In this document: positions 20,200 through 31,540 of the stretch, piece after piece | Layout of the letters: every line of letters starts with the position of its first letter | How positions within the stretch are numbered: the first letter of the stretch is position 1 | Assembly: GCA_018136815.1 (NCBI GenBank) | Contig: CM030942.1 | Span: 2,366,346-2,430,345, forward strand | Direction of reading: 5' to 3' | Origin: Isochrysis galbana | Taxonomy: Eukaryota > Haptophyta > Isochrysidales > Isochrysidaceae | DNA length: 64,000 nucleotides | The notes under the pieces: model-generated | Databases searched by the model: none | What the model saw: only the letters and a program-made list of their open reading frames with translations | What the model was told of the DNA's origin: nothing | Made by a program: the position numbers and the translations under genes

Positions 20200-20740
20200 C
20201 ACGCACTCCTCCCCTCCACGCGCGCCTTCACGAGGGCTGAGTCAAAGCTGCTTGTGAGGCCGAATGCGCTATCCGTCAATCATGCAAAACATCGAATGGG
20301 GTCACACCACAGCGCAGCAGTAGACGTCCAATGATGGTTGAAACAATGGGACCATGACCTGTAAGAGCGAGCCACCATTATGGATTGCCAATACTGTGTG
20401 CATGTGCTGTTTGGTGTTGCGCACAATTAGGTCATGATCCAAGGACACTTTCAATACTGTTGCAGATTCATAATGCACCGATTGCGGGGAAGTCTGGTGG
20501 AGCTTCGGAGACGGGTAGAGCTGAGTGCTGAGTACCATAACTTTGTCTAGACGTTCAGCTTGATTTTGATTTAGCTCGGTCTAAAAAAAAATACATCTGA
20601 AGAGGTTACCCTATCTCTGCTACGACGACGCCCTTACATCCCCTCCCTGCACCTCCTCCCCTTCCCCCCTTCGTTCGTTTTTCTTCGGTTTCCGGGGTCC
20701 GGCTCCGGTGCACTACCACTACCGACTACCGAGAGCCTAA
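20200..20740. repeat. ELOF1 3' flank and a dispersed repeat copy
   Basis: No gene is supported at 20200-20575. Positions 20580-20735 are a copy of the repeat at 57068-57240. Both open with an A-run and ACATCTGAAGA, pass through a pyrimidine stretch, and end TTCGGTTTCCGGGGTCCGG (here) or TTGGTTTCCGGGGTCCGACC (there), then CGGTGCACTACC. Confidence 0.6.
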
Positions 20741-21117
20741 AGTGTCGTTCCGTCAATTGTGGGACATCAGTCGAATTGAGCGATCAAATGTCCACAGTTG
20801 TATGTAGAGCAGTATTTTAAAATTAAATGAAGACTAGCATAACAACTTTTTTCTCTGCTTTCCCCCGCGGTGCATGTTCCCCCGAGGGGGACGCCGTGTC
20901 AACGCTTTTCCTCTGCGTTTCCTCTAAGGCCGACAACTACATAAAGACGCAGTTTAAGAGATATTTCGCACGGAGCACCTGTGATGACTTGCAATCACAT
21001 CGTGCACGCCGTGCATGGGCACGGCGCGATGTGCATCGGTCCCCCCGCGGAGACGCCGTGCGTGCGCATGTCAACTTTTTCCCTCTGCGTACCCCCTAAG
21101 GCCCACAACTACGTAAA
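20741..21117 (+). repeat. Dispersed repeat with internal sub-repeats; inverted copy at 44690-45094
   Basis: The repeat starts GTGTCGTTCCGTCAATTGTG and matches the reverse complement of 45094-45035 over about 60 bp with one or two differences. Downstream, both copies carry sub-repeats built from ACAACTACGTAAAC, AAGAGAT(A/G)TTTCG, GCACCTGTGATGACTTGCAA and GTGCACGCCGTGC(A/G)TGGG. No coding region is apparent, so it is probably a non-autonomous mobile element. Confidence 0.7.
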
Positions 21118-21221
21118 CTAGCAGGGGGGCACAATGTTGTGAACAGCACCTAAGTAGTACCAACCATCCAACCATTCAACCTGTATGGCGTTCCTACAAC
21201 TATCAATAAACTGAAAGGGTC

Positions 21222-21356
21222 ATGGAGCGCGCGCCGCTCCCCTCCCCCGCTGCCGCCACCCTCGCCGAGATAGACAATGTCTTGATGGACACGCCGCTAT
21301 CGCCGAAGCGACCGCGCCAGGACGACCCACCTATCGCCCTGGTACCATCGCGGTAA
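21222..21356 (+). CDS. 'MERA'-family short ORF (44 aa), element-associated
   Basis: Opens ATGGAGCGCGCGCC, preceded by CAACTATCAATAAACTGAAAG. The peptide is MERAPLPSPAAATLAEIDNV followed by LMDTPLSPKRPRQDDPP and stops at 21354. The KRPR patch is also in the copy at 1950(-), and the CAACTATC upstream word is shared with the copies at 25218(-) and 30351(+). It is probably the conserved 5' end of a mobile element or a decayed gene start. Function unknown. Confidence 0.35.
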   Translation: MERAPLPSPAAATLAEIDNVLMDTPLSPKRPRQDDPPIALVPSR

Positions 21357-21793
21357 CCAGGGCGCGGCCATGCGGCCATGAGGAGAGAGAGCGACGCCAT
21401 CGCTCGCGCTCTCTCCAGAACAGACACGGATAAAATTCCTCTTACAACTCTCTCACACCACTATCGAACGCATGCTGCAGCAGCCCTGCACGATGGTGTG
21501 CCTGTGCCTCTCCTCTCCCTCCTCCTCCTCGGTCAAGGTTAAACCCGAACCTGAGGTTGCAATCTCTGAGATGCCATGCTTTCAAGTGGATGGGGCAACA
21601 TTCACACAACACCACGAGGCGCGTTCGAGAAAAGAGTTGTCGTGGTTCTTTGCTACGCTGTGTGTGCCAAGGCGAGACAAAAACGACGCGATGTCGTTCG
21701 GGCAACGCGTGGTGAAGAGCTGCAATGCAAAGCGCTATCTATCAAGCAGTTTCCTCCGACTTCAAACCCCTCAATCAAACCTATTGGCGGATT

Positions 21794-23999
21794 TTACACT
21801 ACCCCCCACAACGACTTGAGAGTGAGTCCCTCAGGGGGCGCCTCGATGGCAATGCCCAATTCATCGGAAAGTACAATGTCACGCTCACTAGAATGCCCGT
21901 CGTCCGCGTAATAAGCCGCCATGGTTGTAGCGGTTCCATCCTCAGCGCCACCTGCTACGACAAGTGGGGAATGTTGAAGCAGACTTTGGGTTTGCTCATG
22001 CGATGAGCGTACGGTTGTCAAACAGATCAACGTGAGCAGCAAGGGGAAAAGGATGGGGAAACCACCGCGCCACGACCCTTGATATGGTTTGCAACCGCAT
22101 CACTCACCGCCAATAATCTCAACATCGTCCGTTTCTCTTTTCGTTGTCAGCGATTCCATAGATGCCTGACAATCCGTAGCGAGACGCGTAGGTCATGTAC
22201 TTGCTTTATCGCTACACGCAGAGGCGTGAGATTTGACCTGCTGCTTGCCGGCACACAACGTCACGCCGTGTAACAACACATGTTGCGTCGGTTTTGAATG
22301 TAGCCTCAAGTCCGGTAAGGCTGGCGTACCGGCTGCTCCTCAACAGAATATTGGACACCAAAGATTGGTTTTCTGCCGAAGATCTCGTGTAGTGACTTCA
22401 CCTGTGTGTGTATGGGGGGGCACGCAGAGCACACGTTTTGACGAGCAATAGCGGAATGCGAAACGAGACCCAGAAGCTCACAGCAACATGAGAAGATGGA
22501 GGAGTCCGGCTTCACTGCGCAGGAGCACCCATGCGATATTCCATGGCCACAATTTTTGATCTAAACACCGCACCTCTTTAAACACAGTGTCCAAGGCCTC
22601 CCTCGGATCCAGTCGAAAGCCAAGCACATACCCTCCGCTCCGAGCCGTGGTGTCCACGACCAGAGCAGGGCCGAACTTGGAGTCGCGGATGCGGACCTGC
22701 CGAATCTGCAAAAATAAATAACGAAAGAGGGAAGACCTCACAACGCATTGCAGGGAGACGGGCCCGGTACGTACATTCCCTCCATTGCAGCCCTTGGCCG
22801 TGAATGTTCTTCCCACATTCTCTGTGTGATACCTCATTTGAGGGCTGCGATTCCTGGGCTACCTGCATGTACGGAATCGACACGTTGAAGTTCTCTGATT
22901 GCTTTGCAAACCAAACGACTCGAATATTGGTGATGAAAAACGTCCCGAGGTTGCCCTGATCGCTAGAGAGGTTCCATACGCCATCCACACGGCTGCAAAT
23001 CTGTGAGGAGCAATGGAAGCGTTGCTTTTGACGAGTGAGGTACCCACATCGATTGCTAGTGGGAACGCTGGGATCAATGCTAACAAATCGAGTCAGATTA
23101 GCTTCCACAGTGAAACTCACCTCCTCCCCAGGTAGTTGTACTAGTTGCTTGCCCTTCACAATGGCTGCCCGTAACTTCAAATCACGATAAAGGCGCGATG
23201 TGTCATACGCTCGGTAAACGGCCTGTGGTGAGGCAAGATGAGGATGCCACGTACATGAAATGCGTTAGCTTCAGCGCAGCGACCATGGAATCGCCGCGTG
23301 CCGGATCAATGCGTTCAATATTCCAACAAGGCGATTCTCTAGTTCGTGGCCGTACTTGAACAGTAGTGAAAAGCCGCGGTGATTCTTTGACAAGGTTGGT
23401 GAAGACAAACTCAAATCGGGCCGCGTTGAATTTCGTCATGACAAAAAGTGCTTGCGTACTGCCTGCTGAACGTGAGAGAAGAGGTTACCGACCCATCGTA
23501 GCAGCTGTTGCATGCCCTGGGGACTGCCGCCTAGATTTCATTGGCAGGCTCTGCTAACGGAATCTGCCCTGCGTGGGTCGCACCTCTAAGACGAGAATTA
23601 GCATTGCGGATATTCAAGCTGATAATTGCACCATACCCGATGGATAGATTGACCTTGGAGTTCCGCTGGCACTGCCAGATGAGCCGCAGGTTTGTGATGG
23701 ACAACATGCCTTTCTCCCCATTGTTGCCCTTGGTGTCTTCGACAGAGCCAATCCCATCAATCTGGAACTGAGAGGAGAAACGGTTGGAGGATTCGGTGCG
23801 TGCCCGTCTGAATCTCAATGCAAGCTACACCGCCCCCTCCCCCAAGCCCGCGCTCCCGCGTAGGCAAGTGGCCTATCGGCTAGCGGAAAGGGTCACACGC
23901 TCTCACCTCGCCTGGCCGCAGCGCCAGTTGGCTGAGCGGCGCGTCGAATCGGATCTCCGAGTCCTGCCAGGTGCCAGTCTCATCGCCTTGCTTAGCCAT
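21794..23999 (-). CDS. BBS5: Bardet-Biedl syndrome 5 protein (BBSome subunit), 9 exons
   Basis: Exons (minus): 23999-23907, 23767-23584, 23462-23356, 23222-23121, 23000-22863, 22705-22574, 22401-22330, 22165-22108 and 21951-21794. They sum to 1044 nt, 347 aa (human 341), and every phase joins. The eight introns have donors GTGAGA, GTGCGA, GTACGG, GTGAGT, GTAGCC, GTGCGG, GTACGC, GTGAGT and AG acceptors. Two DM16/PH-like repeats are present: [20 protein letters not shown]...ANSRLRG, and [20 protein letters not shown]...RIRDSKFG. The tail [20 protein letters not shown] and [10 protein letters not shown] matches the family end. BBS5 binds phosphoinositides and is part of the BBSome, which moves membrane proteins through cilia. 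The gene is complete, so the organism should have a motile or sensory cilium. Confidence 0.96.
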
Positions 24000-25205
24000 C
24001 GGCCGCACTCGGCGAGAGCCAGGGAGTGAGACGGGAGAGAGAGAAAGAGACGAGGTGGGGAGGACTCCCGCCCGCGCCGCTCAACCGCAACCCCCCCTGC
24101 CCACACAAATTAGAGAACTCTAAAGTACTCTACTCTACTCTACTCTACTCTGTCTACTCTAGGTCTACTCGTACTCTGGAGTACTCTAGAGAAAGAGTAG
24201 AGTAGAGTACCCTAACACCCTAACTCTAGAGTAGTACACCTAGATGGGAGATACGTATTTACCGTATTTGGACGAAGGCCAAAAGCAGACCGTATTCACC
24301 TATCACAGAGTGCCGTCATCTGCCAACACAATCCATCGGTCCTTGCCGCTTACCGATAGAATGGTCTTTACCGGCTTACCGATAGAATCGTCTTTACCGG
24401 TTACCGATAACTTTGCCTGCCAGATTCCTCTTCATCAAGTCATCAGCCTCCTTCATCATGTGCACCACCTTCGAGACTCTTCTCCACATAATCATCTGCA
24501 GTTGATGCACATCGAGTTCTAGAGTTCCCGAGTCATTTGCACATCGACTTCTAGACCTCGCCTTCATCTTGCTTGGGGATCTCAGCTCACTCTAGATCGA
24601 CTTAGTGCATCTAAGGAATCTCACCTTCATCAACACCCACGACGCTTCATCGGCTCATACTAAGACAATACCCGCCGATTCCCTATATTCTCGATTCCTT
24701 CTCTCTTCCCTCGCGCGCCTTCCTGTTTGTCTCAAAGTATTATCCAAAGAACCGCGGTAGGGTATATGTAAGGCTTTGTGCTCATTGTGGGTGTTGTTGA
24801 GACACCGTGGCCCAAAGGTATCGTCGTGAGATCTGCAGTGCCACCAGGTGTCCCAGGTTCTAGACTCCACCCCTGTAGCACTGTCTCACTCACTGTCTGT
24901 CATGACCTTCTTGCTTTTCGTTGCCGCCCTGGCTGCTCCCTGGCTGCTCCCTGGCAGCCAGCGCGATATCACCGTATTTGATACTGCCTCAATATGACCC
25001 TCCATATTTGGACGGTGGTGCAGGTGCGCGCGCCTATAGCCTATAGTGCATAGAGTGCGCGCGTGCCGTGCGCCGCGCGCCGTGAACCGTCCACCATCGC
25101 CGAACGCTCGAGCGAGAGCGAGCGGCCACACGGCCGCACCCCTCGGCCCGTCTTGGTCGGTCGGCGTGGCGGGGTGGGCGGAGAGAGGGGGTGGGGGTGG
25201 GAGCG
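24000..25205. other. Intergenic, repeat-rich
   Basis: Positions 24117-24235 are a TACTC/GAGTA-rich inverted-repeat tract. Positions 24237-24275 share CTAGATGGGARATACGTATT with 17605. Positions 24349-24412 have three roughly 25-bp repeats of TTACCGATAGAATSGTCTTT type. The ACCGTATTTG word recurs at 24970. No credible gene was found. Confidence 0.5.
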
Positions 25206-26447
25206 GGGCGCGCTCCATGACCCTACCTATATCGTCGTTGTTTATAACGATAGTTGGCCTGCCTCTCTCTCTCTACTCTACCGCCCCTTGGGCGGGTGGG
25301 TCCCACAAATTTTGTTGTCAAAATCAAAATTTGAGGGTCGGGCACCTAAATTTCGATCAAAATTTAATAGTTTCAGGAGTCTTCATAACTCGTAACTTCA
25401 TCACGCGCGGTAACCTTTTAAGAGAGGCCTTGCCCCCCAGCCCCAGCCCCGGGGGGGACCCGAACACAAAAGACTATCCTTTCCTGCGTGTGAATTTTAT
25501 TTATTGATACCAAGTACCCCAAGTCTCAAGTCTCGTGTGTTGACACTATGTTGTTGTCCGTTGTGGAGGCGGAGGGTGGGGGAACAATTACGCCCAGCCG
25601 CATTGTCGTGAACTCGTTTCTGACAAAGACAAAGAATAGAGTGCACGTTTTTTGATATGTCGTTGTTGTTGGTTACTTTAGACTTTCGACTTTAGACTTT
25701 CGTCCATGAACAGACAATTACATCCTGAACCTCAACTAAAGTACCTCATTAAGCCAGCATGTACCCTCCCTACAGCCCAGCCTTCTGTGGAGTGCCTCCC
25801 CTCCTCTAGCTGCCGCCCTTGCTTCCCAAAGGCTCTCTCACATCTCAGTTTTGGAACGGAGCTTGCAAAATTTTACTTTGAATATCTATAATTAAAATCA
25901 TCTAGTCCTGTTTGGACGGAACGCGNNNNNNNNNNNNNNNNNNNNNNNNNNNNNNNNNNNNNNNNNNNNNNNNNNNNNNNNNNNNNNNNNNNNNNNNNNN
26001 NNNNNNNNNNNNNNNNNNNNNNNNNAACGATAGCGATTGTACTGCCGGGGGGGGGCACGCTGCCGCCGCGCGGAGGAGAGAGCGAGCGAGTTTGGGCGGG
26101 AGAAGAAGAGAGGGGGGACGAGAGAGGAGAGAGGGAGAGAGCGAAAGAGAGAGGAGGAGGAGGGCTGGGGAGAGGAGAGTGAGCCGCGTGATTATTAGGA
26201 GAGGGAGGGAAGAGGGGAGGAGAGCGCAGGGAGCAAGAAGGAGGGGGAAAATATGAACCAATGGCTCTGTCATAGAGCTTTCTCAATCTACTAGCACATG
26301 ATTCGGAGGGACGTTTCCTTGAGAAAATCGGTGGACGGCGAGCTGGTGGCTTCTTCTAATACTGACGACGCGCGCGCCTCGTCTCTTTATCTCTCCCTCT
26401 CCCTCCCTCTTTCTCTTTATCCCTCCTATTCTCTCTCCTCTGCTCTT

Positions 26448-26514
<67 letters not shown>

Positions 26515-26590
26515 CTCTCTCCTCTCTCTCTCTCTCCCCCCCCTCCCTCCCTCCCTCCCCCCACCCCCAACTCTTTCCGCCCACCCCCGC

Positions 26591-26627
<37 letters not shown>

Positions 26628-26669
26628 CCCCCCTTCCCCCCTGCCCCCCCCACTCCCCCCTCCCTCTCC
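25206..26669. other. Repeat copy, assembly gap and pyrimidine-rich leader of the PHD-PhyH gene
   Basis: A 'MERA' start lies on the minus strand at 25218, followed outward by CAACTATCGTTATAAAC in reverse. Positions 25926-26025 are a 100-N gap. Positions 26030-26260 are GA-rich. Positions 26385-26660 are a (CT)n then poly-C tract ending 10 bp before the ATG at 26670. The serine/proline-rich extension of the frame upstream of 26670 is a microsatellite artefact. Confidence 0.6.
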
Positions 26670-29600
26670 ATGTCGACCGCGCCTGAGCCACCCCTCTCTC
26701 CAACTCGCTCTGAGGTGGGCTCCGACTTCTGGGACCCTCCCTGCCGCATATGCAAGAAGGTGGACGACGAGCCCAACGTGCTCTGCGAGCTCTGCAACGC
26801 AGCCTACCACATACAGTGCATTGCGGGGATCAAGCCGCCGCTTCCGCGCTCCCACGAGGACAAGGAGTGGTTCTGTAGAGGGTGCATCAAGCGAGGCGTG
26901 CCGGAAGAAATCATCGACCGCGTCGGAAGGTGATCGCTCTCGCCCGAACCTTCCTCTCCCCCCACTCTTCCCACGCCAACTCTGTCTCCGTATGGCTTGG
27001 TTCCTCTCTCCTCCTTTTCCTCCCTCCCTCTATCCCTCGTGCGAGCGTGCATCACACCCGGAAGCCTCATCTATCTCGCACTGAGGTCTTCGGGGACGAG
27101 GCAGGACGGTGGCCACTATACGAAAATCTGACATACCGTCTCAGCAATCACACCGCTCTTCCAGCGCATCGCACGCACTTGGCCACAACTGTCACTCTAT
27201 GGGCGCATCAAACAGGTTGTGCCAGAGGAAATCATCGTTGCCCCAGACCTTGCGCCCCGGCGAAAAATGTCCCCGCACCCATGTGTGTGGAATCCCCAGC
27301 GCTCCAGTCTGAGCTTCCGCGCTCTGCATTCCTTTACAGATACTCGAAGGCCTTCTATCTTGTCAAGTGGCTAGGCAGGCCACGTTGGCAAGTCTCATGG
27401 GAGGATGCCGCCACGCTCGACACGCCCTGGTGCCGTCGACTGATCGTTGCCTCGCTGCGCGCCGACGTGGAGCACCCAAACGAGAGGCCCATCCTTCCCC
27501 CATGCCATCCACTCATTGACCGGCTCGCAGGGATGCCGGCGCCGGTGGCCGAGGGCTCGGACGCCGAGAATCGCGCCATGAACGAATGCGTTCCCGAGGA
27601 GGCACAAGCAGGTCCGCCTGTCACTGTGGCTCACTGCACCGACCTGCCCCCCGGCTTCGAGGTGGTGAGGCGGGTCTCCAAGACGGGGAAGCCGTACATC
27701 CGATACGCGGGGCCCGACGGCCGACTGGTCGAGACTAAGTCCAAGGCCTGGCTCGTCCACAACGGCCAGGCGGGCGGTGCCGTCACGCCGCCTCGGCTGA
27801 GTGCCAAGGCCTCCGCAGCACCGAGCGCAGCGGACCGAGGCGCCCCTCCGGTGTCGGGGGGCACACCAGCAGAGGCGAAGCCGCAGCTGCCCGCCACTCC
27901 ACCTGGGACAGTGCCAGCAATTAGTTCGATCGAGCGCGCGTCCGGCAAGCCGAGCTCATACGTCGGCTACCTCTGTTACCTGCGCGAGCAACGTGCGCGA
28001 CTCCGCGCCAGCGCACCGCACGGCACGTCGAAGCAAATCGAGAAGGCCGCTGCGGAGGAGTGGAAGGCTCTCTCGTTGAAGGAGCGTGAGCCGGTCATTG
28101 AGCGCGCCAGGAAGCTGCTCTCTGAGAAGCTCGAGGCTGCACGCTCGGCGGCTGAGCTCAAGGCGTGCATTGTGCTGCCAGACACGGCGCATGGAACGAG
28201 CGGCGGCAGCGCGGCGAGAGCGTCGTGGCTGTCGCGCGGTGGCCGCAATAGTGACGGCCGGCGACGGCGTGCGTGCGAGTGCTGTGGCGAGCTTGACGGT
28301 CGGGACTCGGTGCGCTGCGCTACGTGCCCGGCGCGCCGTCATCTGATGTGCTTCATGCCGCCACTGGTAGAGGCGGACGACAACCTCTGGCAGTGCGACA
28401 CATGTGTCGACGCATTGCTCGAGGGAGCGCCGCTCACGCCCCTTCCAGATGTCGGCTCGGAGGTGGAGGTGGAGGTGGCGGAGGCGGAGGCAGCGGGCGG
28501 AGCGGCATCCTGGCAGACGGCGAGGGTGACGAAAGCCTTGGCAGAGGGCCGCTTCTCTGTTGTCATTGGTGGTGACGAGGCTTTTGTGGAGGAGCTTTCG
28601 ATGGATGACGAGGGGGTAGGCTGGAGGCGTACACAGGCCACCATGCTTGAACTCGAGCGGCAGCGCGACCGCGCCAAAAAGGCATGCGGCGACCTGAAGG
28701 CACGCCGCCGCATCGAGGCGGAGCGAGCCCAGGTGGATGTGACGCCTCGGCCGAATCCTCACCTTGCTAAGGTGGAGACGCTGTACAGGGAAGGCTATGT
28801 CGTTGCCGATGGCTGCATAACTGCGGATCAGGTGAAGCTCACTTCTTGCATTTGGCTCGGCCCGTTCGCCACGCGCTCTGCTCGCTACACGAAGGCCCCG
28901 CCTGTGCTAACGGGCGCGTCTACCACCTTCCAACGGGCGCATCTACCGCCTTGAGGACCATCGCCCCACCAGTGGGATCCGTTCTCTGCTTACCGCGCCT
29001 CGTGACGGGCCTGGTTGGAGTCTAGCTTGACCCATAGTGAAGCTTTGTTTGCCACGTGCAGGTGGAATCGTGCAAGCAGGTGGTGGCCCACGGCTTTGCG
29101 AGGTACATGTACTCCGTCAAGCAGCTCGACCTGCAAGAAAAGCTCATCGACAAAGGCTTCATGCAGATCAAGATGCGGTCCGCGGGGCGCTACGACCTAC
29201 AGCTCCCTGAGCTTTCGACGGAGGCCTTCTCGTTCCTACGCACCGGGGCGCCATGGATGCCGCTTGTGCACGCCGCCTTGGGTGCTAACGCTCAGCTCAC
29301 CCACCTTGGGTGTATGCTGTCCTTCCCGGGGTCGGCCGTACAGCCGTGGCACTCGGATGGCCCACATATGCTCTCGAACGGCGACGAGCGCTTCGTTGCC
29401 CCGCTCCACGCCGTCAATGTCTTTGTGCCGCTCATCGACCTCCATTCCGGCTCTGGGCCCACGGAGTACGTTCCGGGCTCGCACTTTGACTTTGAGTTGA
29501 AGGCGCGTTCCAAGATACCAAAGGTGAAGGCTGGCCATGCCCTCGTCTTTGACTATCGGCTCAAGCACCGCGGCCTCGCTAACACGGGCAGTGAGGAGCG

Positions 29601-29757
29601 GCCACTCCTCTACTTGACCTATGCCAAGCCATTCTGGTTGGACGTGTACAACTTTGACCGAAAGAGGTACTCGCCTCTGCCTGAGGTCGAATTGCACGCC
29701 TCGCGTGAAGAAAGGCGCGAGAAGAGGCAGAAATTGCTTGCACAAGCCGGTTCGTGA
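26670..29757 (+). CDS. Multi-reader chromatin protein with C-terminal PhyH-type 2-oxoglutarate dioxygenase
   Basis: Exons 26670-26929, 27340-28831 and 29062-29757, 815 aa; introns of 410 bp (GTGATC...TTTACAG) and 230 bp (GTGAAG...GTGCAG). Domains in order: PHD finger 22-75 (CRICKKVDDEPNVLCELCNA); chromodomain 80-122, assembled across intron 1 (IIDRVGRYSKAFYLVKWLGR); MBD/TAM-like 188-228 (LPPGFEVVRRV...GPDGRLVETK); HMG-box-like 289-355 (KPSSYVGYLCYLREQRARLR); second PHD 399-443 (CECCGELDGRD...CATCPARRHLMCF); Tudor-like 455-517; basic coiled linker; PhyH dioxygenase about 560-795. The catalytic set looks intact: His681 and Asp683 in QPWHSDGPH, His753 in LKHRGLAN, and a 2-oxoglutarate arginine candidate Arg764. 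PhyH enzymes hydroxylate small molecules. Fused to methyl-mark readers, this one probably acts on a chromatin, histone or DNA substrate, which is inference. Start at 26670 is the first ATG after the microsatellite. Confidence 0.85.
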
Positions 29758-30572
29758 AGTATGCTGGCGGGCGCCGCACATTCGTCGGTGTGGAAGAGAC
29801 AGCGGTGATTCAAAGAACTATGATACAGACCCTATGAGTGGCCTGATGAAGAGGAATGTGTGGCACCCTTGGATCTCGGAGGGACTGGCGCCTCAACCGA
29901 GTGGCACGCATGGGCTCGCCAATGTGGTCAACGGCGATGGCGGGTGTGCTGAGCGTGCTTGTGGAAATGCCAATGTGGGGATCAAGCGCCAAGTTGGAAG
30001 TTGGTATGTATCAAAAAGCAAATGCTGTTTAATAATGCACTTTGGTACCAATTCAGAGTTGAAACGAGTGGTCTACTATCCTTATTAACGATTGTCACGC
30101 GAGGCAGAAAAAGTCGCAATTGTACTCTCGATCGTGCACCAAATGTGCTGATGATTGCGCACGAAAATCAAACATCTGAAATTCGGGGCTGCCGCGTGGG
30201 GCAAACAGCCGGTGCATACAATATACCATATACCCCAACTGCCAACTCCAATTACGTCACCGCCCATAGCAATATACCTATCGACCCATTTTCACATTCA
30301 CCTCCCCTTCCCCCCGCAACTATCTCCTTAAACCTTAAAGCGATAGGCGCATGGAGCGCGCGGCGTCACGTCGCTCGTGGCGATCACGCTGCTGATCGCG
30401 GTCACGATGGGCTCCGGCTGGCGCTGACGCCGAGGTGGTCAGGCGGCTTGCCTTCATTTGGTCTCCCCTCCCCCGCGGTCTCTTCTCAGCGAGGCCCCAC
30501 CATCAAGACCATCAAAGCCACAATGTCATGGTCGGTGTCACTTGTTGTGGTTGGGGGGAGAGCCGCCGCTTA
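29758..30572. other. Intergenic with 'MERA' start and repeat D copy
   Basis: Positions 29758-30340 show no gene. ATGGAGCGCGCGG at 30351, preceded by CAACTATC at 30318, is another MERA-type start; its frame closes after 14 codons. GCGGCTTGCCTTCATTTGGT at 30443 recurs at 35592 and inverted at 45191 and 45259. Confidence 0.5.
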
Positions 30573-30839
30573 TAGGGCGGTCAAACAGCTATTTTCTATT
30601 TTAACTTCTAAGGGTGAAAATTGACCAAGTCAAGATTGAGGATTCATTACGAGATTTTTGGATATGGTGACCGGATAGGTGTAACTAGCACATATCCGGT
30701 GCCCTTTGGGCCCTAGACCCCCCACGGTAGCCCCCACAGCGATGCGTAACCAGAAAACGCGCAAATTGGCCAGAAATCACTATCGCGGAGGGCCGACGTC
30801 CGACGCGAGCGCGGGCGAGCGTCGGGCCGCTAATCGACG

Positions 30840-31540
30840 CGTCCCCGGCGCAGCGTGCCTCGGCCAGCCACAGCCATGCGCGTAGGCTGCCAGGAGCGCC
30901 TCCTACTGCCCCCCATGCCCGCCGCCGCCTCATCGCAAATCGCCCCCTCGCGTCCCGCGCTAGCGCGCCAACGGAGGGGTCCCGGAGCGCCCGAGTTAGG
31001 CGTGCGCCCGGGCGCGCTGCGAAAGCTTTCTTCGCCATCGGCCCGGTGTCCGGGCCAGCCAGGACACTGAATGAGCAGAACCCGCCGCGCCAGCGACGCC
31101 AATCGCGCCAGCCGCGCGCCGGTGCCTCGTCGCAATCCACCCCCGGCGGCATTCAAACGCGCTCACGCACGGCCCCGAGGGGCCCGGAGCGCCCAACTCG
31201 GAGCCGCGACCGGGCGCGCTGCGAGGCGCTTCTTGCTCATTAGCCCGGTGTGCGGGCCAGCCAAGGCACCAAATGACAAAGTACCGCCGGGACCGCGCCG
31301 CCAATCGCGCCCGCCGCGCGCTGGAACCTCGTCGAAGTCTGCGACCATTCGCCCCGCATGCGCGCTAACGCGCCGCCGCGAGGGGCCCGGAGAGCCCGAG
31401 TTAGGCGTGCGCCCGGGCGCGCTGCGAAAGCTTTCTTCGCCATCAGCCCGGTGTCCGGGCCAGCCAGGACGCTGAGTGAGCAGAACCCGCCGCGCCAGCG
31501 ACGCCAATCGCGCCAGCCGCGCGCCGGTGCCTCGTCGCGT
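30840..31540. repeat. About 202-bp GC-rich tandem repeat, about 3.4 copies
   Basis: The landmark GGGCGCGCTGCG(A/A)(A/G)(A/G)GC recurs at about 31011, 31212 and 31415. Each is followed by GCCCGGTGT(C/G)CGGGCCAGCC and an AATCGCGCC(A/C)GCCGCGCGC block. Units 1 and 3 are most alike, and the middle unit is diverged, suggesting a higher-order dimer of about 404 bp. The arginine/alanine-rich frames on the minus strand are a by-product of the repeat. Confidence 0.8.

Noticed and set aside
26298-26669. N-terminal extension of the PHD-PhyH protein
   Set aside because: The upstream in-frame sequence is (CT)n and poly-C encoding Leu/Ser/Pro runs; the first sensible ATG is at 26670.
27109-27312. Extra exon in the PHD-PhyH gene (VPEEIIVAPDLAP-like segment)
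   Set aside because: It repeats a VPEEII word but breaks the frame. Direct joining of 26929 to 27340 gives a complete chromodomain.
27956-28762. 268-codon minus-strand ORF
   Set aside because: Antisense shadow of the HMG/PHD region of the chromatin protein.
31163-31540. Arg/Ala-rich protein on the minus strand
   Set aside because: It is a read-through of the 202-bp tandem repeat beyond the captured exon.
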